From DATCMU01 sp036563245 (GTDB taxonomy: Bacteria; Pseudomonadota; Alphaproteobacteria; Rhizobiales; Devosiaceae): a DNA stretch of 64,000 nucleotides. The stretch spans positions 62,001 to 126,000 of the forward strand of contig DATCMU010000029.1 in NCBI GenBank assembly GCA_036563245.1. Reading direction: 5' to 3'. This document shows, one piece after another, positions 10,381 to 18,481 of this stretch. The notes beneath the pieces were generated by a model that saw nothing but the letters and a program-made list of their open reading frames with translations, did no database searches and was not told the origin of the DNA. A program made the translations under genes and the position numbers. The number at the start of each line of letters is the position of its first letter. The first letter of the stretch is position 1.

Positions 10381-11747
10381 AAGCCCGCTCCGACAGCATT
10401 ACCCGCCGCCTCGTCGTCGCGTTGACCCTTGGCACCACGGTCCTGTGGCTGATCGCCGCCGCGGTGTCGAGCGGGGTGTTGCGCCACGAACTCGACGAAA
10501 GCTTCGATCGCGCCCTGACCGAGACCGCACGCCGCCTTCTGCCGCTCGCAGCGGTCGGGCTGCAGGACGCCGATGCCGAGGCGGACGGCCGCGAAATCCA
10601 TCACATCGAGAAGGAGCACGGCGAGGGGCTGGTCTATCAGCTCAGGAATCCCAGCGGTGGCATCGTGCTGCGTTCCGACGATGCGCCTGCCGAACCGTTC
10701 AACACCGCATCGCAGTCGGGATTCTCCGAGACCGATACCTATCGCCTCTATACGCTCTACGATCCGACCACCAAACTTGCCATTCAGGTTGGAGAGCCGC
10801 TTGCGCACCGCCAGTCGGCGATCATGCGGTCCACGCTGACCCTGTTCCTGCCCCTCCTGCTGCTGGTGCCGCTCAGCATCGCTGGCATATTCTTCGCCAT
10901 CAGGCGCGGATTGCGCCCACTCACCGATCTGCAACAGCAGATATCGGCGCGCGACGCAGCCAATCTCGCCCCGCTTTCTGTTGAAGGCCTGCCCAACGAA
11001 CTCGCCCCGATCGGGGACGCATTGTCGAGCCTGATCGACCGCTTGCGGGCCGCGCTCGATTCCGAACGCGCCTTTGCCGCCAATTCCGCGCACGAACTGC
11101 GCACGCCGATTGCCGGAGCGCTGGCCCAGACCCAGAGACTGATCGCTGGTTCTGACGATGATGCCGTTCGCACCGAGGGGCGCCGGATCGAGGCGACCCT
11201 GAAGCGTCTTGCCGAACTGGCGGAGAAGCTCATTCAGCTCTCGCGCGCCGATGCCGGCATGGCCGCCTCGGACATGAGCGTGGAGATACTGCCGGTACTT
11301 CGACTTGTGGTCGCCGACGCACGGGGTCGCGCCCGGCCCGCCCGGGATATCGAGGTTGCCGTCGCCCCGGATGCAGAACACGCCACCGCGCGCATCAACG
11401 TCGATGCCCTCGCCATCGTCCTGCGCAATCTGGTGGACAACGCCGTCGCCCACGGCGCGCCCGGTACCCCGGTCGTCGTGCGGATCGATGCCGACCGGAC
11501 CATTTCCGTGCGCAACGAATGCCCGCTCGTGCCCGCCGAGACCATGGAGCGATTGCGCCGCAGGTTCGAGCGCGGGCCGACCGCTTCGGCAGGATCGGGC
11601 CTGGGGCTGGCCATCGTGGAGACCATCCTCAAGCAGACCGGCGCCACCCTCGAATTGCGGTCGCCCGCATCGGGCTGGACCGACGGCTTCGAGGCGATCG
11701 TGCGCTTCAAGGACGCTCCGCCGGCCGCCGAGGGTGCGGCCGACTGA
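10377..11747 (+). CDS. sensor histidine kinase
   Basis: A 456-residue membrane histidine kinase paired with the preceding response regulator; the GTG start overlaps that gene's stop. Order: transmembrane helix (about 12-34), a periplasmic sensor region of roughly 115 residues with no recognised fold, a second transmembrane helix (about 152-174), HAMP-like linker, dimerisation/phosphoacceptor domain with H239 in NSAHELRTPIAG, and the ATPase domain with NLVDNAVAHG (N box) and GSGLGLAIVETI (G2 box). Earlier in-frame sequence upstream belongs to the regulator in another frame. It resembles QseC/TctE-like kinases. The signal is unknown. Confidence 0.92.
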   Translation: MKARSDSITRRLVVALTLGTTVLWLIAAAVSSGVLRHELDESFDRALTETARRLLPLAAVGLQDADAEADGREIHHIEKEHGEGLVYQLRNPSGGIVLRSDDAPAEPFNTASQSGFSETDTYRLYTLYDPTTKLAIQVGEPLAHRQSAIMRSTLTLFLPLLLLVPLSIAGIFFAIRRGLRPLTDLQQQISARDAANLAPLSVEGLPNELAPIGDALSSLIDRLRAALDSERAFAANSAHELRTPIAGALAQTQRLIAGSDDDAVRTEGRRIEATLKRLAELAEKLIQLSRADAGMAASDMSVEILPVLRLVVADARGRARPARDIEVAVAPDAEHATARINVDALAIVLRNLVDNAVAHGAPGTPVVVRIDADRTISVRNECPLVPAETMERLRRRFERGPTASAGSGLGLAIVETILKQTGATLELRSPASGWTDGFEAIVRFKDAPPAAEGAAD

Positions 11748-11762
11748 AAGGCTTCTGTTCGG

Positions 11763-13697
11763 TCAGTCGGCCTGGAAGCCGATCTTCTTGTGGGTCATGT
11801 CGCAGAACGGCTTGGTGTGCGAACCGCCACAGCGGCAAAGCCGCACGCGCGTCACCCTGTCGAGCGTATGCCCGGTGCCCGCGCAGATCTCGAGATTGCC
11901 GCTGACCACCAGCGGCCCATCGGGTTCGGGATCGATGTGAAGGTCTCCATCGCGCACCGCGAGCGGCTCGCACGGATGCCCGGACGGCTCGCCGCTGGCG
12001 GTGAACCCGATATCGTTATGCGATCCGTCGCAGAACGGTTTGTTCTTCGAGGCTCCGCACCGGCAAAGCGTCGCCCGGAAACCGATATCCTCGCCCCGCA
12101 ATTTGATCGGCGCGCGGAAGGCGTAAGGCCCGTTCTCACGCAAGTGGACCGTGTTGACCGGTGGCGGCCCTTCGGGCGCAAGATCGCCCTTGGGCTTGTA
12201 GGTGATGGCGCCTGATGGACAGTTATGGGCGATGCGGACCGTCACGTCGGCCGGTTGCGTCTCCGGATAGAGCCACTTGCCCGGGGTATTGGCCCGAAAG
12301 ACCGAGGGCGCTCCAAGCACGCAGAACCTTGCGTGAATACAGCGTCGTCCATTGAACTGCAGGGTGAGATCTTCCGTTTCGGCCACGTCCGCGGATGCTT
12401 CGGCATGCGGCACGTCCACCGGCCTGGACCGCTTCGGCCGGTCTGCGCCGTTTCCGACTTCGATGCGCGCCGCCAGCTTCTCAAGCCGTGCTGCGACCCC
12501 CGCCAGTTCATGGCCTTCGGGGAACATTTGCGCCGCATGGTGCTGCATGTCCACGATCCGCTCCCGGATCATCCGGCGTTCCGCGGGTCCGTCGGGCAGC
12601 CTTTGCACGTCGCGCAGCATTGAGAAGGTAATGCCCGCGTTCACGCCGGGATGACTGTGGCTCGCGGGAAGCTTCACCAGGTGTTCGGCAACGTGGTCGA
12701 GCACGCCCATAAGGTCGATGGCGAGATTGATGTAGAGGCGCTTGTCGGCCTGATGTTCGGGTCCGCGCCCGAAGCTTTGCACCAGGCATCTCAGGGTATG
12801 CCCGTAAAGCGCATTGCCCAGGTCAAGCACCCTGGCGCTTTCGGGACTGTCGATGAACACGCGCTCGTGCCGGTCCATGGGCCGGATCGAAACGGGATTG
12901 TGGGCGACAGGGAAAGACGGCGCGAAATCTGGATCGTCCTTGAGAAACGCGGCGTATTCATCCCGGATTTTCAGAAAGCGGCTGTAGTGGCTGTCCTCGC
13001 TGTGGCTGGGCGCGCCTTCGCCCTGCTCGATGATCGTCTCGATCGCCGCCTCGGCGCTCTCAAGGTCGCTCACCACCCTGATGCCGTCGAGCGAGACATC
13101 GCCGAAGCTGATCTGGCCGTTGGCGTCGCCGCAAAACAGTTCGCGTTCCCCGTGGCGCGTTGCCAGCACCTCGAACCCGTGCCTGAGGCCGCGATAGAGG
13201 TGGCCGATGGTGCTGTAGTCCTGCGCGCTCGGCATCAGCCGTCCGCGATGCTGGCTGCGATGGTAGTTCGAAGGGTGTTCGAACTCGCGCGCATCGCGCA
13301 GCGCTATGCCCTCGGGGCGTTCGAGAAAGATGAAGTGCTCGAGCACGTCGGGGGAGAAACGTTCCAGCTCCAGGGTCAGCCCCGCCGGATGATAGCCCGC
13401 CGGAATGGGGAAATTGGGCCGTGAGAAATGCGGCCCCGCTCCTATCGACGAGGTGAGATTGGCGACCAGGCAGAGATGGGTCATCTCCTCGATGGCCACC
13501 GAAATGATGGCGGACCGCCACGTCTTGACGGCTTCCGCCTGCGCCGGCGTCAGTCCGTCCGCCTCAGACCGTTTCAGGCTCCAGGCGGCATAGAGATAGC
13601 AGCACATGACATTGTGCTCGATCGCCGCGGCCTCGGCGAGCAGGTAGACCAGTTCCTCGCGCGTTTCTATGCGGATTTTCGGTTCGTTCTCGGCCAT
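11763..13697 (-). CDS. ferritin-like / divergent [4Fe-4S] / double CDGSH iron-sulfur fusion protein
   Basis: A 644-residue fusion of several iron domains. The N-terminal half (about 10-360) is a ferritin-like helical domain of the VioB/iminophenyl-pyruvate dimer synthase type, with metal-ligand candidates in EAAAIEHNVMCCYLYAAW and SVAIEEMTHLCLVANL. Residues of about 435-510 form a divergent single-cluster [4Fe-4S] domain (C453 and C459 in RRCIHARFC, C493 in HNCPSGA). Two CDGSH-type [2Fe-2S] sites follow: CRCGASKNKPFCDGSH (C545-H560) is canonical, and CRCGGSHTKPFCDMTH (C621-H636) has Met in place of Gly. No signal peptide, so probably cytoplasmic. GGGAGG lies 5 bases before the ATG. It lies 49 bp after the antiporter gene and may be the last gene of that operon. 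The reaction is unknown. Confidence 0.85.
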   Translation of the reverse strand: MAENEPKIRIETREELVYLLAEAAAIEHNVMCCYLYAAWSLKRSEADGLTPAQAEAVKTWRSAIISVAIEEMTHLCLVANLTSSIGAGPHFSRPNFPIPAGYHPAGLTLELERFSPDVLEHFIFLERPEGIALRDAREFEHPSNYHRSQHRGRLMPSAQDYSTIGHLYRGLRHGFEVLATRHGERELFCGDANGQISFGDVSLDGIRVVSDLESAEAAIETIIEQGEGAPSHSEDSHYSRFLKIRDEYAAFLKDDPDFAPSFPVAHNPVSIRPMDRHERVFIDSPESARVLDLGNALYGHTLRCLVQSFGRGPEHQADKRLYINLAIDLMGVLDHVAEHLVKLPASHSHPGVNAGITFSMLRDVQRLPDGPAERRMIRERIVDMQHHAAQMFPEGHELAGVAARLEKLAARIEVGNGADRPKRSRPVDVPHAEASADVAETEDLTLQFNGRRCIHARFCVLGAPSVFRANTPGKWLYPETQPADVTVRIAHNCPSGAITYKPKGDLAPEGPPPVNTVHLRENGPYAFRAPIKLRGEDIGFRATLCRCGASKNKPFCDGSHNDIGFTASGEPSGHPCEPLAVRDGDLHIDPEPDGPLVVSGNLEICAGTGHTLDRVTRVRLCRCGGSHTKPFCDMTHKKIGFQAD

Positions 13698-13746
13698 CGC
13701 ATCCTCCCTGACAGCGACGGCATCGGCGGGGGCGAAGACCGCCCGT

Positions 13747-15690
13747 TCAGCTCAACACTTCACGTCGCTGATCCATTGGTCCTCGTGCCTCGGCCTTGCC
13801 GGCCTTGTAGTCCTTGAGCCGCCCCGCGAGTACCTCGCCGAGCAGTTCGCTCAATGCTTCCGCCACCTCGAGCCGCGCCATGTAGACATAATCCGCGCCG
13901 GCTCTTTCGACTGCCTCGTAGTTCTTCATGTCCACCGCATTGGCGATGATCACGGCACCGGGGTTGAGCTTGCGAACGGTCTTGACCAGTTCGCGGTTGG
14001 TGATGCCGCGCAGCAGGTCGTCGGAGATCGTGCATACCACGATCTTGGCCTTGTCGATCCCGGCATGCAGCAGCGTCTCGTCGTTCGAGATATCGCCATA
14101 CTCGACATTCACGCCCATCTCGCGGATGCGATCGTGCAGGGCGACGTTGAAATCGATCACCAGTATGCGCGGCAGCAGTTCGGGGCGGCGCTTGGCAATC
14201 TCGTGCAAGAGGGACGAGGCGTCCCGGTGCAGCCCCAGGATGGCCACCGCGTATTCCTCGCTCTTTTCCTCTTCACTGGCCGGTGGTTCCTTGAACCCGA
14301 GCCGGCTGAGCCAGGGGCGGAACAACTCGTGCAGAGCATAGGCCTGCTGGTAGAGCGGCGTGGTCGCAAGGGCCGTCAGTACGAACGCCAGGATGATCGC
14401 GGCGTTGAGATCGGGACTGATATGGCCCTGTTCGACACCGAGAAAGGCGATGACCAGCCCGAATTCGGAAATCTGCGCAAGCCGGATCGAAGAGACCTCG
14501 GAGTTTCGCTGGTCGACGCCCAGGAGATAGAGCAGGGGAAAGAACACCAGCTGGCGCGCGATGATGGCGACCACGGCCATCCCAAGAGCGAGTAGCGGGA
14601 CGCTCCAGCCATCGGGCGCCGGAATCGCGATGCCCAGGCCCACGAAGAACAGGGTCACGAAGAAGTCCTTCACGATTCCGACCTTTGTGATGACCTCGGT
14701 GGAATAGGGAAGGTTCGCGATCGTCGCGCCGGCTATGAGTGCGCTCATGCCCGGCCCGACCGTCATGTGCAGGTTGATCCCGAAGGCTGCCTCCGTGATC
14801 GCATCCAGATTGGTGCCAAGGAACACCACGACGAAGCACCAGCTAATCGCGCCGAGCAGGATCAGTTCGGGCACCTTGGATATCCAGCGAAACGCATATG
14901 AGACGCCGAAGCGCGCCAGCAGCACGCCAAGCAGGATGAGAAGGCCGATGCCGACGAAGGAGAACACGATGGGCATCGGTTCGGGATGGCCCAGATTGGG
15001 CTGAAGCAGGGTGACCACGATGGCCCAGATATCCTGGAAGATCAGGATGGAAAGGGCAATGCGGCCAGGTTCGGTGTCGAGTTCGAAATGCTCCTGGAAC
15101 AGCTTGACCACCTGGATGGTCGACGACCCCGCAATCACCACGCCGATATAGAACGGCGCCATGTTGCCCTCGATCAAGGCGCCCAGCCCTATCAACGCGA
15201 GCAGCTTGGCGGCGGCAAATCCGAACAGGATGGTCAGCGGGTATTGCAGCAGGCCCGCGACAATGATCGTTCGGCCGCTCTTGAGGATCGATCGGATATC
15301 GATTTCCAGGCCGATCATGAACAGCAACAGCACGAAACCCAGCTGGGCGATCGTGTCGATATTCTCCGGATCCGTGACCTGGCGCAGAACCAGCGGGCCC
15401 GCCAGAACCCCGGCGAGCAGGAAGGCCGCGATGCTCGGGATCTTCAATCGCGCGCAAACGATGGCCAGCACACCGGCCAGCAGCAGGGAGATGCCGATGT
15501 CGTGCACCAGGGGCGGCATCTCGCCTCCTGAAGCGGCGGCAGGAGCGGAAAGCCCGGCCCAGACCGAAACGCTCACCGCGGCAAGCGATGCAATCCCCTT
15601 CAGTGGAAACGATATCCGACTTCCCAAGCGATCCCCCGTTTCCCTCGTTCCGGCACGCGAACCCCCATGGCCCATGCATTCGCCGGTCAT
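13747..15690 (-). CDS. CPA2-family cation:proton antiporter with TrkA-N domain (KefB/YbaL-like)
   Basis: Inner-membrane antiporter exchanging K+ or Na+ for protons. About 12 transmembrane helices fill residues 60-440 (for example GFVLLLFMIGLEIDIRSILKSG and VVIAGSSTIQVVKLFQEHF). The C-terminal cytoplasmic TrkA-N nucleotide-binding domain (about 490-610) contains YAVAILGLHRDASSLLHEIA and ILVIDFNVALHDRI. Start uncertain: the ATG at 15690 lacks a clear ribosome site but adds a signal-peptide-like stretch (LKGIASLAAVSVSVWAGLSA, then PAAASG). The ATG at 15519 has AGGAGG 4 bases before it and gives a usual KefB-like N-terminus (MPPLVHDIGISLLLAGVLAI). Lies 48 bp after the DUF3307 gene and before the ferritin-like gene, probably one operon. 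Confidence 0.88.
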   Translation of the reverse strand: MTGECMGHGGSRAGTRETGDRLGSRISFPLKGIASLAAVSVSVWAGLSAPAAASGGEMPPLVHDIGISLLLAGVLAIVCARLKIPSIAAFLLAGVLAGPLVLRQVTDPENIDTIAQLGFVLLLFMIGLEIDIRSILKSGRTIIVAGLLQYPLTILFGFAAAKLLALIGLGALIEGNMAPFYIGVVIAGSSTIQVVKLFQEHFELDTEPGRIALSILIFQDIWAIVVTLLQPNLGHPEPMPIVFSFVGIGLLILLGVLLARFGVSYAFRWISKVPELILLGAISWCFVVVFLGTNLDAITEAAFGINLHMTVGPGMSALIAGATIANLPYSTEVITKVGIVKDFFVTLFFVGLGIAIPAPDGWSVPLLALGMAVVAIIARQLVFFPLLYLLGVDQRNSEVSSIRLAQISEFGLVIAFLGVEQGHISPDLNAAIILAFVLTALATTPLYQQAYALHELFRPWLSRLGFKEPPASEEEKSEEYAVAILGLHRDASSLLHEIAKRRPELLPRILVIDFNVALHDRIREMGVNVEYGDISNDETLLHAGIDKAKIVVCTISDDLLRGITNRELVKTVRKLNPGAVIIANAVDMKNYEAVERAGADYVYMARLEVAEALSELLGEVLAGRLKDYKAGKAEARGPMDQRREVLS

Positions 15691-15738
15691 TGCGTAAGCG
15701 TCAGGTCCGTTCCGGCATCCGCGCTCCGGAACGGTCCC

Positions 15739-16128
15739 TTATGCCAGGATGCCCTTCGACAGCATCACGAAAAATGTCATTGCGGCATAGGTCAGGTGGT
15801 GCAGCAACTGGTCGAACCCGTGCATTGCCCAGAAACGGTGCGGATCGTCCTTGCTGGAGATCCCGTGCGAATACGCGATCTTGGTATAGTCGATCAGGTA
15901 GTGCACTGCGAATTCCGCTGCCGCCAGCAAGATCAGGACGGGTATCGCAACCTGCGCGATTATCAGAACGATCACCGTGCCCACCACATGCGTTCCCGCA
16001 TGTGCGTAGCCGCCGAGCTTGGAGAAGTCGCCCTTCTGCGCAACCATCCAGTTGGCCTGCAGCAGATAGTCGGCGACGAAATGCTTCAGCTGGAACCCCA
16101 CCAGAAGCAGCAATACGTAGAGTGTCAT
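15739..16128 (-). CDS. DUF3307-family membrane protein
   Basis: A 129-residue integral membrane protein, about four helices, of unknown function. It shows the DUF3307 pattern: FQLKHFVADYLLQANWMV near the start, KLGGYAHAGTHVVGTVI, and the later EFAVHYLIDYTKIAY and FDQLLHHLTYAAMTFFVML. The conserved HF.ADY, H...H, HY..D and D...H residues recall metal- or phosphate-dependent membrane enzymes, but no activity is known. The ATG at 16128 is chosen because family members begin directly with the hydrophobic MTLYVLLLLVGFQ; an upstream ATG at 16239 would add an unlikely Arg/Pro-rich leader. First gene of a probable operon with the CPA2 antiporter. Confidence 0.8.
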   Translation of the reverse strand: MTLYVLLLLVGFQLKHFVADYLLQANWMVAQKGDFSKLGGYAHAGTHVVGTVIVLIIAQVAIPVLILLAAAEFAVHYLIDYTKIAYSHGISSKDDPHRFWAMHGFDQLLHHLTYAAMTFFVMLSKGILA

Positions 16129-16429
16129 ACCTTGCGCCCGTCCTTGCGGAGCCCTGGCAGGGCCCGCCGATTGCCCCGCCGGAATGACGTTGGCCACCCT
16201 GAATGTGCTTTTTTGCCGCCACGCTGGCAAGTGTTTCAACTGCCAATTTCAACCCGCATTTCTGCATTCGGTCGGCATCCGCTGTCATTGCGCAAGAAAA
16301 GCGGCGCGATATTGCGCTGTAGGCCGGACAGGCCGCTCAAACCGATATTTCGACCGGATCTCAATATAAATATATGTAAATACTATATTTTTATGCGTCC
16401 GGCGCATCGGGGCGCCGACGATAACCATT

Positions 16430-16449
16430 GCGATCAATAAGGTGATCGC
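16430..16449. promoter_or_regulatory. perfect palindrome upstream of the FecR/cyclase group
   Basis: GCGATCA-N6-TGATCGC, two perfect 7-base arms, 58 bp before the first FecR start. The spacing is typical of a homodimeric helix-turn-helix regulator. It does not match the CRP consensus (TGTGA-N6-TCACA), so the binding protein is unknown. Confidence 0.5.
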
Positions 16450-16478
16450 GCTGCGGGTTTGTGGTATACGATATTAGT

Positions 16479-16493
16479 AATTCGTTAAGAATT
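16479..16493. promoter_or_regulatory. short inverted repeat near the FecR start
   Basis: AATTC-gttaa-GAATT, ending 13 bases before the FecR start codon. It could be an operator or a weak 5' leader hairpin; too short to call firmly. Confidence 0.25.
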
Positions 16494-16506
16494 GACCGGG
16501 GTCATC

Positions 16507-17331
16507 ATGGCAGAAAGCATCACCCGCACGGTGCGGGCGTTCCGTGTTGTTATTGCATTGCTGGCATTTGCCACATCTCTGGCGCTGGCAGGGTCCGCGC
16601 TTGCGGTGACCGGAACCGCGGTTGGCGTTTCGCCTCAGGCCGACCTGAAGGCGGGCGGCGTGACCAGGACGCTGGTTATGGGCGCGGACGTATCTGTTGG
16701 CGATACGGTCGTCACCGATGCCGGCGGGCAGGTTCAGATTCTTTTCGGTGACAATACCCGTGTTGTGGTTGGCCCCAACTCCTCGCTGTTGATCGAGGAA
16801 TATCTACTTGGCACCGGCAATCAGGTCTCCAAGTTCGCGATCAAGGCGCTTGGCGGCACCTACCGTTTCATTACTGGCAACAGCCCAAAGGAAGCCTACG
16901 TGATCAAGACGCCGACCGGCACGATCGGGGTGCGCGGCACGGCTTTCGACTGGGCTGTCGACCTGGTCAGCAAGATCACGACCGTGGTCCGCTACGAGGG
17001 CAAGGTCATCCTGTGCCCCTATGGGCCGGGCGAGACACAGACGACCGATCTGCTCAAATGCGTGGTGCTCACCCAGCAGTGCTCCACCGGCGAGCTGGTC
17101 TTCGACAAGGACGCGCACATCATCGAGATCGAAAAGGAGCGGCTGTCCCGCGTGGGCGACCTGTTCCCCTACATCATTTCGCAGCAGCCGCTGCGTTCGG
17201 ATTTCCGCGTGCCCGACGGCACTGCGTGCGGCCAGCCCCTCAACCCGCCTGAACCGGAAAAGCATCCGGGCGGCGGCGAACCGGGCAACAGCGGCAACGA
17301 ATGCGGCGAGTGTTGTTATGACTGCGGTTGA
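16507..17331 (+). CDS. secreted FecR-domain protein
   Basis: A 274-residue exported protein with a signal peptide (VVIALLAFATSLALAGSALA, about residues 14-33) and a FecR-type beta-sandwich domain: GGQVQILFGDNTRVVVGPNS, FAIKALGGTYRFITGNSPKE and TPTGTIGVRGTAFDW. Several cysteines lie in the C-terminal half, with GNECGECCYDCG at the very end; disulfide bonds or metal binding are possible. FecR domains in this non-sigma context are thought to bind ligands or other envelope proteins; the exact role is unknown. ATG at 16507 is preferred over the in-frame TTG at 16492, although the ribosome site is weak. It is followed by a related FecR gene and a CHASE2 cyclase on the same strand. Confidence 0.85.
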   Translation: MAESITRTVRAFRVVIALLAFATSLALAGSALAVTGTAVGVSPQADLKAGGVTRTLVMGADVSVGDTVVTDAGGQVQILFGDNTRVVVGPNSSLLIEEYLLGTGNQVSKFAIKALGGTYRFITGNSPKEAYVIKTPTGTIGVRGTAFDWAVDLVSKITTVVRYEGKVILCPYGPGETQTTDLLKCVVLTQQCSTGELVFDKDAHIIEIEKERLSRVGDLFPYIISQQPLRSDFRVPDGTACGQPLNPPEPEKHPGGGEPGNSGNECGECCYDCG

Positions 17332-17390
17332 TATCGGCGGCGGGCGACCCGGGGCGTCCGCCACATTCCGTTTAGCAAGGTGAAGTGAAA

Positions 17391-18434
17391 ATGACTCGAC
17401 TTGCGACCAGAATTGGACTGAGTGCGGCGCGAATGGGCGGGCTGGCCCGTATGTGCGCGATTGGGCTTGCCATTCTGGGAATGGCAATGACGGGTTCGGC
17501 CTTCGCCGCACGGCCCCTGGGCACCGCCGTCGATGTCAGGCCGACCGCGACCGGGGAGGTCGGGGGCGTCAAGCAGGTCATCATCAAGGGCTCGGATCTC
17601 GTCGAGGGCCAGACGATTACCACCGGTCCTGAGGGGCAGGTGCAGATCGTCTTCTCGGACGATACACACATGGTTGTGGGACCGGCCTCGAGCCTCCTGA
17701 TCCAGAAATATCTCCTGCGCAATTCCAGTACCGTCAGCAGCTTCGCGGTCAAGGCGTTGGGCGGGACGTTCCGCTTTATCACCGGCAACAGCCCGAAGGA
17801 CGCCTACAAGATCGAGACACCGACCGGCACTATCGGGGTCAGGGGCACCGAATTCGACCTGACTGTCGAGCGCCGGACCGGCTCGGCCTATGTGGTCCTG
17901 TTCAACGGTGCGACAGTGCTCTGCCCGAAGAATGTGAAGGCCTGCATCACGCAAACCGTGGGGTGCTCGATCGCGGTCATCGGCTCGCCAAGAGATGCCT
18001 CGATCCTGGACAATGAAAATCTGCGTCACAAGAAGGCGAACTCGATCTTCCCATATGTCCTTTCGCAAACACCATTGCGTACGGATTTCCGGGTGAAGGA
18101 TCCGCGCAAGTGCGCTGAAAGGACGATCGACCCGGTCACGACCGGCAGCGTCACCAATCAGGCACCACCACCACCACCGCCGCCACCGCCGCCGCCGCCA
18201 CCTCCTCCGCCGCCGCCACCACCGCCGCCGCCACCACCGCCGCCGCCACCTCCGCCGCCGCCACCACCGCCGGAAGACACCCCGCATCAGAACAACGGTG
18301 TGGGCAACGGTGGAGAGGGCACTGAAGGGCAGTACGAGGGGAACAATCCCAACTCGAACTACGACCACCACAAGCAGGCGGACAAGTTCAAGAGCGGTTG
18401 GTCTCCCGGCGACGGCAATCCGCACGATAGCTGA
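17391..18434 (+). CDS. secreted FecR-domain protein with a 36-proline run
   Basis: A 347-residue exported paralogue of the previous gene. The signal peptide (MCAIGLAILGMAMTGSAFA) is preceded by a longer n-region. The FecR domain shows GQVQIVFSDDTHMVVGPASS, FAVKALGGTFRFITGNSPKD and TPTGTIGVRGTEFDL. Residues 259-294 are 36 uninterrupted prolines, followed by a hydrophilic Gly/Asn/His-rich tail. The proline run may span the periplasm or peptidoglycan, as in TonB-like proteins (inference). ATG at 17391 is chosen over the GTG at 17385 because AAGG lies 10 bases before it. The two FecR genes probably arose by duplication; the 46-bp gap to the cyclase suggests an operon. Confidence 0.85.
   Translation: MTRLATRIGLSAARMGGLARMCAIGLAILGMAMTGSAFAARPLGTAVDVRPTATGEVGGVKQVIIKGSDLVEGQTITTGPEGQVQIVFSDDTHMVVGPASSLLIQKYLLRNSSTVSSFAVKALGGTFRFITGNSPKDAYKIETPTGTIGVRGTEFDLTVERRTGSAYVVLFNGATVLCPKNVKACITQTVGCSIAVIGSPRDASILDNENLRHKKANSIFPYVLSQTPLRTDFRVKDPRKCAERTIDPVTTGSVTNQAPPPPPPPPPPPPPPPPPPPPPPPPPPPPPPPPPPPPEDTPHQNNGVGNGGEGTEGQYEGNNPNSNYDHHKQADKFKSGWSPGDGNPHDS
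18165..18272 (+). repeat. CCN trinucleotide run encoding 36 prolines
   Basis: 108 bases made of CCA, CCG and CCT codons inside the second FecR gene. Mixed codons limit slippage, but length change by whole codons is still plausible. Translation through such a run depends on elongation factor P in bacteria (known for polyproline). Confidence 0.95.
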
Positions 18435-18481
18435 CAATACGGCTTGACCGGCTGCCCTCCTGAAATGAATAGTCGCGGACC

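Larger units (their letters stand above)
16129..16506. other. divergent intergenic region between DUF3307 and FecR genes
   Basis: 378 bp without a credible gene. It holds a markedly AT-rich patch at about 16360-16395, unusual for this GC-rich window and likely to contain promoter elements for one or both directions, and two inverted repeats close to the FecR gene (listed separately). No RNA gene was recognised. Confidence 0.6.

Noticed and set aside
16352..16400. AT-rich patch as replication origin or attachment site
   Set aside because: No repeated DnaA boxes, no flanking direct repeats and no integrase or replication gene nearby; more likely promoter DNA.
16430..16449. Classical CRP-cAMP site before the FecR genes
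   Set aside because: Half-sites are GCGATCA/TGATCGC and do not fit TGTGA-N6-TCACA, so it is reported only as an unassigned palindrome.
18165..18272. Tandem repeat as a non-coding satellite or CRISPR-like array
   Set aside because: It is in frame within the FecR gene and codes only for proline; there are no spacers.
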